Shown: piece after piece, positions 33,910-45,046 of the stretch
Numbering within the stretch: position 1 is the first letter of the stretch
Layout of the letters: each line of letters begins with the position of its first letter
The notes under the pieces: generated by a model
The model's database searches: none
Told to the model about the DNA's origin: nothing
The model's input: only the letters and a program-made list of their open reading frames with translations
Origin: Pseudocercospora fijiensis CIRAD86
Taxonomy: Eukaryota; Ascomycota; Dothideomycetes; Mycosphaerellales; Mycosphaerellaceae
Assembly (NCBI RefSeq): GCF_000340215.1
Contig: NW_006921535.1
Coordinates: 1,616,483 to 1,680,482, forward strand
Direction: 5' to 3'
DNA length: 64,000 nucleotides
Program-made: the position numbers and the translations under genes

Positions 33910-34809
33910 TTCAAATCTTTTGCTGGGGAACGGGTACCTGCATGGCAGAGTCAGGTTGGAGATGCCGAGTTGTCTGCCGAAGCTGAGCAGGTCGGATTGA
34001 TTGATGATGAACGGGTGCCTGCAGTAAGAAGTTGGCATATGACTCGTTGGACTGGGAAGTCCGGGACTTCATGTCTTTTGAGAGGGAAGGGTGATGGTGA
34101 TATTTCTGCTACTTCTGAAGGTCGAAAAGGTGACGAGTGGAAAGGGGAGGGCGTGGAAGAGTGGCAGATATGTGGCGGTGGTGGAGGTGGGAGAATTGGA
34201 AGAGATGAAACGGATAAGCAGCGTATCTTGGCAAATTTTGCGAGGTTCGAATGGCCTTCGAAAGAGAAAGATGAGGGCATTTACAAGTGTCCAAGTCTCA
34301 TTGCTTCGAATGCCAGTCTGTCTGCCCGCTCAGTATCGACGGATGCAGCATCTTTGCAATGCTTCCTGGCTGACCTTCATTTCGATAACGAGGATGACGA
34401 GACTTCGACTACTGAACGAGACCGGCGCCTTCTACGTGATACGATCGCGAAGCTCAAAGCATCCGGAGCCGGCATGAGGTCTCTCGATCCCAATCTCTTG
34501 CAACATCTGCGAAATGCTCACTCATCATGGCAGACATCATCGCACCTGGAACTTTGCGCCTTCGTACCTTCTCGCGAAACACAACACAAAACCGCCGCGG
34601 AGGTTTCCAGTACCAGAGACACTACAGGTGAGTACAGTTCCATGGCCAAGTCACTGGAGCCGGGGGCGATGCGAGGGAGAACTTTGTCGCTTGCAGAGCC
34701 GAGCGCTGATGAAATCATTGATGCTCTCGACGATGCTTTCCAGCGCACGATCTTGCGACGCAATTCAGAAGCTTCAAGTGTATCAGATGCCGAGGCACCA
34801 AATGGTTGA
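33910..34809 (+). pseudogene. 3' part of the gene cut by the MULE
   Basis: After the second TTCAAAT copy the frame is open to the stop at 34809 (about 298 codons). It begins TTC AAA TCT TTT GCT, which joins in frame to the left part. The sequence is polar and probably disordered, with a Gly run (about 34172-34195), LHFDNEDDETSTTERDRRLL, a helix LRDTIAKLKASGAGM and a tail ADEIIDALDDAFQRTILRRN. No family recognised. There is no ATG close to the break, so expression would need a new promoter and start. The remnant is little mutated although it lies between two RIP-affected transposons. Confidence 0.6.
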
Positions 34810-35788
34810 CGAGTGCATTCTGAAGGCCGTTTTCGGCCAGCCAGTGTAATCGATGATTCCTTCTCGTCTGCTGGTGGCATTTCAAGGCACCGGATGCCGA
34901 GCTCCTCATTGACGTTCTCGTCACTGTGGCAGAATGTGAGCGTTATCATTTGCCGGCGTGAATGACATGGACGGATGCTCAAATCGGTGAACGCAGAGGA
35001 GCAATGTACAGTAAGGTTGAAATTGGACCCTTCAAAAAGGCCTAGATCAAGCCTTTGGTACTGGGGCAGTCTCAGCTCGGTCGGTGGTAGGGTGATCATG
35101 GTGTCTCGGCATCATGGGCGTGCTGGTCACATCAGGGCCATCGCTCTCGATTGCGTTTATGGTAGCGATGCCGGCATGGTAGGCTGGTTGTCTCAGATAG
35201 TGATGTGACTAAGCGCTGACCTGGAGAATTCGCCCAACGTTTTCCGTGCCAAAATATCGAACGAACAGGACTCGACGATGGATGATTGCAGCTTGCAATA
35301 ATGCGTTCCCGTCACAGGCAGGCGCGGCGCGAGGAGGCTTGCTGCGTGCAGCTGCATTGCAAGTTGTCTTGGTTGGTGGGCGGGAGGATTGCATTGCATT
35401 GCCTCGCCAAATTGACTTTCTTTCGATGAGGGGGGAGTTGATCACCACTCATCATCGGCCGCGAAGGACGTGCCACAATCTGGTTGTGCACTTGATCTTC
35501 GCTTCCCGAGTCCGCATGTCCCTTGGTGGTGATCAGCAGTCCCATCACAACAGTACTGTATTGTGACATCAATTCCTTTGATGAGCACATTGTGGCTGGA
35601 GAATGCTTCTGCTCTGTGTTGATCGGATGACAACCATATCGTGGCGCGTCTTGCACAACCGAGAGCCGAAAGCGATAGAACTAGCAGGCGAGGCGAAGCA
35701 TCGCTCAATGTGGCATGTGTCTTGGCCGACAGAGTTGTGTCCGGTCTCGCGCGTCGACATTAACCCCAAACTCATCCGCTCTTTGCTC
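34810..35788. other. Gap between disrupted gene and second transposon
   Basis: About 980 bp of normal base composition; no gene supported. It may include the 3' UTR of the broken gene. Confidence 0.5.
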
Positions 35789-35791
35789 ACT
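35789..35791 (+). repeat. Left 3-bp target duplication (ACT) of the Harbinger element
   Basis: ACT directly before the inverted repeat; the same ACT directly follows the other end at 39680-39682. Three bases is the usual length for PIF/Harbinger. Confidence 0.65.
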
Positions 35792-35806
35792 AGGGACCTT
35801 TAGAAG
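35792..35806 (+). repeat. Harbinger left inverted repeat
   Basis: 15 bp, partner 39665-39679, one mismatch. The core GGACCTTTAGAAG recurs directly at 35885-35897. Confidence 0.85.
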
Positions 35807-36049
35807 TGGTCAATCTAGCCACCGGCTTCCAAATAAGCGCTAGCTTGTGACCGTTAGGTGAAGGATTAATGTGGCGCTTTTTACGGACCTTTAGAAGAGG
35901 CTAGTTAGCATGTAATTAAATGTAGTTTAGCGTAGTAAAGAGCCCCTATTTGCAGACCTTATAGACCTTCTAGGGGTATAGACTTTAGCTATAGACAACT
36001 ATAGAAAATGAAGCTATTGTAACTACTATAGTTACTATAATAGCCGTTA

Positions 36050-37250
36050 TTATTGCGAGTAAATACCTCGAGGAAGACAGTAGTAATAAGGAGCGCTAGT
36101 TATAACGAGAAGGCGAGTCTATCCGTAAATACTAGCACCGCTAGTCGAGGCGTAACCGGCTATTTAAACTAGCGAGAGTCTACACCAAACAGCGCTTCGA
36201 CCTCTTTAGTTATCTAGAGGCTAATATTAAGGGCGACTTCCGCTTTATAAGGGCTAAATTAGTAGAATTAGTAGACCTACTAGATATTAGTTCAATCGTG
36301 TTACTAGTTAGACTCAAATTGCCTCCTATAACGGTGCTTTATATAGTCTGCAAGCGACTGTCTAGTCTAGGCTTCTAGAAGGACCTAGATAAGAAGTTTA
36401 GCTATTCTACTACGACGTTAAGTTATATGTTTAATGCGGTAGTATATAGCCTCGCGCTAAGGTAGAAGTCGTTCTTATTCTTCGATAAGAGGCGGCTTAG
36501 TAAGCAATATCTCCGGAGCCTAGTAGAGTCGCTGTATCTATTAGTTAGAGTGTCTAGTGTATTCGGATACATTAATAGTACTATAAGGAAGATTGCGAGA
36601 CCTTCTCGTAACTAGCGGGTATTCTATAACGGCTATAAGCACTTCTATAGCATTAAATTCTAAGGTATATAGCTGCCGGATAGAATGCTGCTTATTAATA
36701 GTCCCTATCCTAGCTCTTATAGTAATAGCCGAATAGTGCGCGAGTCGGGGATCAACTAGGTATAGCATAACCTATTTAATAATAATATTATAGATAATAA
36801 GCTCTTTATATTCGGCGACTCTATATACGGACAGGTAGATAGTATTATCGGGTTGTAGAAATCGAAGAGAGGGGGTTATCGTAACGCTATAATAGCGCAG
36901 GTCTCGAAGGAATAGTTAGCACTACGGCAGTTAGTCGAATAGGGGTTTAGTAAGGTAACTAATAGCTAGCTATTCTTCGAATATAAGAAGGGGTTACGTA
37001 CTAGTTTAATACCGATAGAGTCCTATTATCTAGTCGCAGTATTACTTACTAACTGCCTGTCTTGTTATCGTAGAAACAAGGTCGCCGCGCACTATAGTTT
37101 AAGGTGTCCGGATATTAGGGATTACTTAGGTGCTAAGCTGCTACCTATGCCGCCGGTAGACGTAGAGGTGCTAGATCTAATGCGTATAAACCCTTCTAGT
37201 AATAGATTAGAGGTTAGAAGCGATATAGAAGATATAGGGGACGTAGTTGT
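36050..37250 (+). pseudogene. Harbinger-type DDE transposase remnant
   Basis: The plus frame is readable through many TAG codons. The second catalytic region FGDSIYGQ keeps its Asp (36817-36819). At the first, where the family normally has G-F-I-D-G-T, the codons read G-Y-I-N-S-T; Asp to Asn (36574-36576) and Gly to Ser are G-to-A changes typical of RIP. The C-terminal part (AAHYSLRCPDIRDYLG) follows. Limits are approximate. Confidence 0.7.
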
Positions 37251-37299
37251 TAACGATAGCGATAAAGAATAGTAATAGATTATAGATTATTAGATAATG

Positions 37300-39450
37300 T
37301 CTCCCTCTTCCGCTCTTCCGCGTTCTCTCTCCTAATCTTCGGAGTAGATACGGAAGAGCTTCGGATAGCCCTTTTACTATAGTTATAGCTATATAAATTG
37401 CTTCTAAGTATCCTAGCAATAGACGAGGGTAGAGAATAGCGGGGGTTATACAAATTTCTAGACATAGTCGAAATTCAATCTTAGTAACTAGTATTATAAC
37501 TAATAGTATCGAAGGCAGTAACAACTATACTAAAGAATTCGCATCCCTACTAAGTTTCTTACTAATTCTAGAACCAACGAGCATTTAGAACGCTATATAG
37601 AGTACGCTCGATTTAATCCTCTTCGCTTAAGTCTAGCATCTCGATAACGCGAATATCTACGTACTAACGGCTATCAATCTCTAATATCTAACGCTTCTAA
37701 CACCTACGAGACAGTTCCATCGCTATCGTAGCCCTCGTTACCATCTCCTATCGGTATAAGAACGTTAGCAACGAGGTTGTCGTCTAAGCTAAAGTCGGTA
37801 ACCTACGACAACTACGAAGGAACGAGAGGAATATGTCTAACACGGCCGACAAGAAGGGCTCTAAGCTTATTGAATTAACGTACTATAGACGCGTATATTA
37901 GCTTTATACGCTTCTTAGAGCGGTTGTCTAAGTCGTCTATTCGGCGGATTAAGTAGTAGTTGTTTGTTGCCTCGGAATAGTCAGTTCTTAGCTAGTTTGC
38001 TAACGTAGTAATTGCCTCTCGAAATAGCTCTAATACTCGGCTTAACGACCTCTCCTTATTTAGCTGTTTCTTACTATCGATATCTAACCGACGGCGCGTT
38101 ATATATAGCGTCGCAGCTAGAGCATTAGGCGTACTAGAAAGAGCCGGATTTAGTAATAGAGTTAAAGGTAATAGAGCTATAATAACTAGACTCGGTGTCG
38201 ATAGACTTGCAACTACTAGATCCTAAAGCCGCTACGATATAATACGGAGCATATTGTCCTATACCTACTAAGCCGGAGTCTCGTAAGCACGTAACTTGTT
38301 AGTAGTTAGTAGCTTCTCGCGGAGCTTCTTATTGTTATATAATACAGTGTCCTTAAAGCGATTAAGTATCTGTTTAAACTCGGAGTCGTTAACAATAACT
38401 ATACCGGAAGCAGTAAGAAGGGCTCTATACTCGAGGACACGCTTTGCAATCTACCTGCGAATAAGGCCGTCTATGCCTCTAATAGTACGTTGTCTAGCAG
38501 GTCGATTGTCGTTATACTACTTCTAACAGCGCTTTATTATATCTCTTATTCGACCTTCTATATAATAGCTAGAATTAGCCTCGAAGTGCTTAATAATTAG
38601 TAAGGCAAAGTCGTCGGAGATCTTACTATCGCTATTAACTCGATTATAGTCGTCTTCTATACCTTGTTCTACCCCTTTAATAGAAGACTAAGAGTTACTC
38701 GAATCTAGTGCAGGTTGTTGAACTACAACCTGTTATTGCCGCTAAAGGTAAGCCGTTAAAGAGGTGTCTATACCTCTCGTAATAACTAGTCTTAGTAGAG
38801 TTGAATTTAGCGTCTGTTTAGTAGCTATACTGCTATCGCTATTACTATTAGTATAGCTTAAATTAGTTAATAAGCTCGCTACGGACATAGAGCGACTATA
38901 TAGTAGCCGGTTAATAACCGACTAGATTGTAGGCAATAGACTTCCGACTAGATATAGCTATATTAAAGAGACATCTATATAAAGAGGGTTACCTTAGAGA
39001 GCTATTCGAATAGGTGTAGGCGGTGCCTATAGTAGTAGGTGGACTAGTATAGCAAATGCTAGAGTTAAAGAGCCGGAGCCTAGGTCGATAATATAAGAGG
39101 GATAAGAAGGTGTATCTATAGTAGCTATAATCGAGAATAAGGGCTATTATACTAACAATCCGAGATATCTTCTGCTTCCGCAGGTAGCTCTTATCCTATA
39201 GACGATATACTGCAATCAATCCTCGAATTTAGGTTCTATTTAGTAGCCCTTAGTAGACCTATAGCTTCTAATTATACTAACGGCTATATAACTAGACCTT
39301 TATATATATAAGCTAGTGCCCTCTCGTACTATCTCGAAGACCTAATAGCTACTTTCTACCTTACCGTCGCCGGTTACAGTGCACAGCTTATTCGGTAGTA
39401 GTAAGAAGCTAATTTAATAAGCCAAGCCGGACAGGGTTTAAGCCCCCTTC
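37300..39450 (-). pseudogene. Possible second Harbinger protein, minus strand, degraded
   Basis: Several minus-strand stretches look protein-like, e.g. around 38690-38290 (ISDDFALLIIKHFEANSSYY, then FKQILNRFKDTVLYNNKKLR) and 39220-39000. They contain TAG codons like the transposase. PIF/Harbinger elements usually carry a second, Myb-like DNA-binding gene; whether this is it could not be decided. Confidence 0.4.
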
Positions 39451-39518
39451 TACCTCCTTCTACTTCTAGTTAAGGCAGGATTACTACCTCTGCGATTTGT
39501 TAATATAGCGTGTTATAT

Positions 39519-39544
39519 GCTTTTGAACGGAGTCGTTCAAAAGC
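39519..39544. repeat. Perfect 11-bp hairpin
   Basis: GCTTTTGAACG and its exact reverse complement separated by GAGT, inside the right part of the Harbinger element. Could be a terminator-like or protein-binding palindrome. Confidence 0.7.
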
Positions 39545-39664
39545 ACGGTGTAGGCCTACGAGTTAATAACTCGCAGGGGTGGAAAACCAGCCCTCGAAGG
39601 AAGCGGCAATAACCTTCGTATCCACCTTGTTGGCCGACCTCGAGAGCCCCCTGCAATTTGGTGG

Positions 39665-39679
39665 CTTCTGAAGGTCCCT
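39665..39679 (-). repeat. Harbinger right inverted repeat
   Basis: Inverted partner of 35792-35806; followed by the ACT duplication at 39680-39682. Confidence 0.85.
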
Positions 39680-39682
39680 ACT

Positions 39683-40954
39683 GGCGGCATCCATGGACCC
39701 TCCCGTCGGGCGGCATTGCTTCACTACGGCGGTGAAGTGGATTGGTATCACATGGATCACATGCTGTTCTTCTGCCGCATCTTTTACTTTCTGGCCACTG
39801 GCGGAACCCAGTGCCCTCTCTCAGCCAGTGCGGTGAGCGGCACGAGCCCGCTCTTGTGGTAATAGCCGACCTGCCATTTTGATAAATCTCGCCCGGCTAC
39901 TCCTGTTCACGGCATTGACGAATGAGGTTGGAGAAGAGGCGGATTTGATGGTAAGGCACAATCTGCCATGGCGTGACCTCAGCGGCTCGGGCATCAGCTC
40001 AGCGGTCAACGGCTCGTAGTGTGTAGCGCAGCTCGAAATCGAAGGTCGTATGACTATGGACGAGACCACGCTGTTAGCTGCATCATGCAATGCGCAGCCA
40101 CTGTGACCCGCGCCAGCATTGCTCATGTTTGAGCAATCCCATGGCTCTGTGAACCCAGGGACCTCTTCCCAAGCTGACACATGGAGTGAAGAAAGCGGTT
40201 GCATGTGTGGGATTCCAAGTACCAGGACAAGTGCAGTACCTATCACGGATCCGGGTTGCCCAAGGATGCACCGTCTGGCCCGAAGAATCGGCAGCATGCC
40301 GGAACTTGGAAGTGATCCCAAACTTCAAGAACCGGTTCAACTGGCATTCTCCGCAGTCCACGCCCAAGTCTGGCGCCAATCTGGCATAGCCGGACAGCCT
40401 GTGGCCTCAGAACTGGGTCTGCTGTCTTAACTGAGACACCGCAATAATAATACATGTGGTGGAGGCGAGCGTGAGCGTGGCAAGCACACACCGCTGTAGT
40501 TCTACAACACAGCACAGCGCATCATCCGCTGCATCCGCGAGTAGGCTGCAGAGGTACTTGGAGCTGAAGTTCAACCTGGTTGTTCACAGGGTTCAATCTT
40601 GCACGAGAAATCAACCATCACCAAATCACGTGCGACTGTCGTCATCCGAGCACCTCACTCCGTGCTTACCCCACTCGGTATAGAGGCCGTTGACCTCTCT
40701 GCCCTGGCAGCATCGTATCGCGAAAGACCAAACATGGGGATTCTTCTACTAGCCGCAATTGTGTTCGTGAGTGTGATCAAGGCTACCACTCTGGCAGTAG
40801 TGATTGCATACTCTCTCATTACCTAGTTCTCGTCTCTGGGCGTTTCGCGTTGTTCATTGCTTCCGGCGACAGACTGCCGCTCGCGCGAGTCGTCAAGACC
40901 GCCGAGGACGACATCAACACTCCTCCACCACATCACACTACGACAGCGAAAGAA
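39683..40954. other. Intergenic after the transposon
   Basis: Normal composition. A 166-codon minus-strand frame (39821-40321) has no recognisable domain. The final part is the promoter of the oxygenase gene. Confidence 0.5.
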
Positions 40955-42280
40955 ATGGTCTTCAAGGAAATCCCGATCCTAGACCTGTCTGAGGCCAGGG
41001 ATGAGCACACCAAGCCCGTGTTCCTCAGACAGCTCCGCGATGCCCTACTCAATGTCGGCTTTCTTTATGTCAAGAATACTGGGATCGATCAAGAAACACT
41101 AGACCGAGTATGCGAGCAAGGCATCAAGTTCTTCGAACTGCCGGAAGATGACAAGCTTGCTATTGAAATGAAGAACGAGCCAAGCTTCTTGGGATACTCC
41201 CGTGTATGTTTCACATCCCTTGCTAGGGCAAAGGCAAGGTGCTGATGATGGCGAAACACGTAGCTCGGAAACGAAATCACAGCGTCCAAGGCAGACTGGC
41301 GAGAGCAGCTCGACTTGGGGACTCCTCATGCTCTGCGTACCGAGCAAGATCCCTTGTACTACAATCTCTTTGGTCCCAATCAATGGCCAAACGAGAAAGC
41401 CTTGCCGGACTTCAAACCAGTGTTCGAAGATTACATGCGACGCATGAGTGATATTTCCATCTTCTTCACATCCCTAATAGCTGAAGCTATCGAACTGCCC
41501 GCCAATGCGTTCGATAATTTCTTCGATAAAGGCCAGCAACACAAGCTGAAGGTAGTCAAGTATCCCGATAATGGCAGTGGCGTTGGACAGGGGGTCGGAC
41601 CGCACAAAGATTCTATGTTGACCTCGTATCTCCTTCAAGCTTCGAATCACAAAGGTCTACAGGCACAGAATACACAAGGTGAATGGATCGACTGTAAGCA
41701 AGCATCCCAAGACTAAGCCATCCTCTCCGCATAAGGGTTCAAACCACAGGGCTGATCTTTCGTTCCAGGTCCACCCATCAAAGGTACTCTAGTTGTCGCA
41801 ATTGGCCAAGGACTCGAAGCATTGACGGGAGGCGTATGCGCAAGCACGACCCATAGAGTGCTCTCACCCGCCGCAGGATCTGGTGCGCGATTTTCCATTC
41901 CCTTCTTTCAAGGAGTATCCTACGACGCGAAGTTTGAATCAATGAACGTTCCCGATCACGTACGAGCCCTACGCAGAGAGATTCTATCAGAGCAAAATGG
42001 CAGACGAGATGATGTGGAGTTCACATTCGTAAAAGGAAGGTGGAACCATTTGGGAGAAGCGACTCTCATGAACCGAATCAAGTCGCATCAGGATGTGGGT
42101 GAGAAGTGGTACCCGGAACTGTTGCGTCAGCAGCAGCAGCAGCAGCATGATCAAGGTGCCAAACCAGACGAAGCTGCCGATAACAAGGAGAAGGAGCGGC
42201 AGCTCGCTACCGTACCAGAAAACGCAAACGTACCAGTACCAGGACCAAAAAGCGGCACACGTGCGATCGAAGCGCATTGA
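40955..42280 (+). CDS. 2-oxoglutarate/Fe(II)-dependent oxygenase (isopenicillin-N-synthase-like fold)
   Basis: Exons 40955-41203, 41264-41693 and 41769-42280 give 396 aa with consistent phases (0, 1). The N-terminal DIOX_N-type domain starts FKEIPILDLSEARD and includes LLNVGFLYVKNTGID. The Fe(II) triad is visible: His and Asp in GPHKDSM (about residue 195) and His in STTHRVLSP (about 253); the 2-oxoglutarate Arg is in ARFSIPFF. The intron 2 junction joins WIDC to PPIKGTLVVAIGQGLE, the family pattern. The C-terminus has a Gln run (CAG repeats near 42130-42146) and a charged tail. Such enzymes hydroxylate or desaturate small molecules; substrate unknown. It is not next to any biosynthetic cluster here. 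Confidence 0.9.
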
Positions 42281-43738
42281 TGATGGGGGAAACCTACACT
42301 TTGACCAATTGAAGCCTTTTCATCAATGACGCCAACGAATCCGAGAATCTAGAATTTTGGAAATTTTTTTGGTTCCTTTCTTCCTTCCTTCCTTCCTTCA
42401 AAGTAGCGCCTTCCTCTTTCATTTCATCGCAACAATCAGCTTTGTAAGAATCCTAAGAGTTGTTAGATGAGAAGGCTCAAGGCTGAAGGCTGATGATCGT
42501 GTGCGAACGCCTCTGTGCGATGCCTCTCAATCCGGGGGTATGTTCTGGAACATCCTTAATAACCACCATGATGTGGCGCTCGAGCGGCTCGGTGTGTTTA
42601 CTAGGCTTCCAACGTGGCTCTATAGAAACTCCGCAGTGTGTGCGCCGAACTTTTGAATTTCGAAGATGGAATTATTGCGTGCTTCTTGCGGTGTCAAACT
42701 TCTATAGAACGTCCACGTCATTAATAAACGTGCAATCTCACTTGAACGCAACACCTCGGTTAGACCAGATGTAGCATACGAGGTGAACGGCAATGGTGGA
42801 AATGAGTATTCATTTACAGTAGCGATTATAACTTGATTTTGGGAATATTGGATAGTACAGTACATAGCGACAGCAAAATATCATCTGATTAACCCCGCCT
42901 GTGGAAGCTGGTACTGTGTCTCAGTCTCATGCCGTCTTGATGTCAACGCCGTTAAGAACGAGATCTTGATGCAATGCATAGTACATAAGGAGATAATAGT
43001 ACAGCAGAAAAACATCGCAGTCTGTCGTGATTCTTGCTAATTCATCATCGTAAGGAGCAAGCAAATGCTCTTTGTCGCGTCGCAATGGACAGACCAGAGA
43101 GGGCAGTCCTCATGGTGGCGGAAGGTAGGCCAGCTTGGCAGCAGTGTGGAGAAATGGACCAGCGATCGGGATAAAGTTTGATGGGTGGTGACTGGAGCGC
43201 GCCTGTCACTCCCGATCCCCGGCGGGAGCGCTAGCAGCGGAAAATGTTCGGGGCCTCCAATCCGGGTCCGCGTGTCGCTTCACTCGACCGTACAGGGCAG
43301 GCCCGGCCCTGATAGAGTTCAACTGCGCACTATCATGATCGCCGCCGCCGCCGGGCTGTTTCTGTGTCGCCGTTGTGACAACCTGGCTGTTCGGAGAGCT
43401 TGTGCCCTGCGCGGGGCACTGCACACTACTGTGCAGAGCTGGGGCAAACAATGTTTCATACCAGACAGGTCAAAATGCTGTATGCAATCCTGGCGCTGCA
43501 ATGTGACGGGTAAGTCCATCCGGATGGACCGTGCCCATGCTTCCCTAGTAGTAGCGGAGCCTTGAGATGCGCGTTCCAGTGTTAGATTGCGTCGATCATG
43601 GCATCGTCGTGGTTGACATCGCCGGAAAGGTCGTTTGGCGACTGGAGGTTCGGCAAGTAGGCGTCCGGTTTGGTTGGGCACCAGATGCCAGCATGATGCC
43701 CGTCGAACCATCCTGCAGGGTTGGGATGACAGCGGGGC
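42281..43738. other. Intergenic with a TTCC microsatellite
   Basis: About 1.46 kb. A (TTCC)n run is at 42381-42399. No gene is supported; this is between convergent genes. Confidence 0.55.
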
Positions 43739-45046
43739 CTAGGCTGTTGAATAGTGACTGAGCGAGTAGGAGCGGCTGGCATTTTCATCTCGGTATTGCA
43801 TTGCGGGAGCTGCTTGGCCGGGACCGTAGTTCTGTTCGCTGCCACTCGGGTGAAATGAGGGATTGGGAGGAAGCGGTGGAGGCTGCATCTGTCCGTGCGG
43901 AGAAGTATACTCTGTCGCGCTTGCTGGAACCTGCAGCGGCGACACTTGGAACGACGCTGGCTGCTGAAAGCTCGGCTGTGCATATGTGCTTGGGCTTGTG
44001 GATACAGACAAGCTGGGAAATTCACTTTGCGGGGTCAGACCTGTTTGGTACGTCGACGGCTGAGGCGCTGCAGAAGCATTGTACGGCTGAACCGCCGAAG
44101 CCTGGTAGTTTGGCTGCTGGTGCGCCGGCGCAGTCTCATACTGTGGGCGCTGCTGGTCCTGGCTTACATACTGGTATGATGATGGGTTTGCATATTCCCC
44201 GTGGTGGTATGGTGCGCCGGTCTGGGTCTGGAGTGAATCCTGTATGCTCCCTCCTGGTGTTTGTAGGCTCTGAGCACTCTCGTGCGATCTCCATGTGGTC
44301 ATGTTGGGCGCATTGGCAACTGCAGCGGCGCTGGGAAGTCCCATTGCTGTACCAACAAATCCGGCTTGATGTTGCCACGACCCGTGTCGCGATCCCGAGG
44401 ATTGTGTGGTTACGGAATGATTACTGGGTGTCGAGGTCGACCCGGGTCTAGGGATACTGGAGCCGGAGGCTGTTCCTGGGGACGTCGAGGGCACTGAGAG
44501 CATGGTAGATTCTGATGAACGCTGGTCTATCGTTTCCCATCAGATGCCTGGGCCGATGTATGACGATGATGGTTGTGTTTACTTACTGTCTGCCATAAGG
44601 TTCATGTTAAAGCCTGCTTCGTTGAGCTTACTTCGAAGGTAAGCGTTCTCATCCTCGAGCTCGCGATTCCTTTGTTGGGTTGCATGGACTATCTTCTCGC
44701 TCTGCTCCTGGCTTCCTCGTAGGTCATTCACTGTCCTTTCGAGGTGATCAATATGGTCTTTGGTCCGTTGCCGGATCGCTCGCTGGGCTTCTCTGTCATT
44801 GGCACGTTTCCGTTCGAGCTGAGCTGCAGATAGAGTGGTTACACTCCGTGTGCCTGCGCGAGATGCTCGCTTCTTCCCGGAGCTGGTGGAGGATTTCCTG
44901 GTCTCTGATCCTGGAGATACATAACCTTGCGATGGTGCGCGATCCAGCGACGGTTGCGAAGACGCCGTGTCAGGATTCATTGGTAACCATGGGAGATGGT
45001 CGTTGAAATGGTGCCAGGAAGGAGTTGGGGGAAGAACGCACGTCAT
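43739..45046 (-). CDS. bZIP transcription factor
   Basis: Exons 45046-44587 and 44526-43739 with a 60-bp phase-1 intron give 415 aa. The basic region ERKRANDREAQRAIRQRTK (about residues 78-96) is followed by DHIDHLERTVNDL and a leucine-zipper-type coiled coil to about residue 145. The C-terminal 260 residues are Pro/Gln/Ser/Tyr-rich and look like a transactivation region. The ATG at 45046 is used; Met23 (MNPDTASS) is an alternative. The basic region is of a type found in many uncharacterised filamentous-fungal bZIPs, so targets are unknown. A 3.4-kb stretch without genes lies upstream, compatible with complex regulation. Confidence 0.88.

Larger units (their letters stand above)
35792..39679 (+). 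mobile_element. RIP-degraded PIF/Harbinger-type DNA transposon, 3888 bp
   Basis: Ends are AGGGACCTTTAGAAG (35792-35806) and the inverted CTTCTGAAGGTCCCT (39665-39679), 14 of 15 matching with one C/T difference, flanked by ACT on both sides. The interior is TA-rich with CpA depletion. A plus-strand transposase remnant (about 36050-37250) has the order of motifs seen in Harbinger-type DDE enzymes: G-Y-I-N-S-T-I-R-K, YNGHKHFHSIKFQ-like, SRIVRESGI, FGDSIYGQ. The right 2 kb has frames on the minus strand that may be a second protein. Confidence 0.85.

Noticed and set aside
30246..39679. CRISPR-like or tRNA features in the TA-rich region
   Set aside because: The repeats are explained by transposon ends and RIP-driven TA enrichment; no cloverleaf or regular spacer array was seen.
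35792..39679. LTR retrotransposon
   Set aside because: No long direct terminal repeats; the ends are short inverted repeats with a 3-bp duplication and the protein is a DDE transposase.
39821..40321. 166-codon minus-strand frame beside the Harbinger element
   Set aside because: No recognisable motif; overlapping frames on the other strand are equally long.
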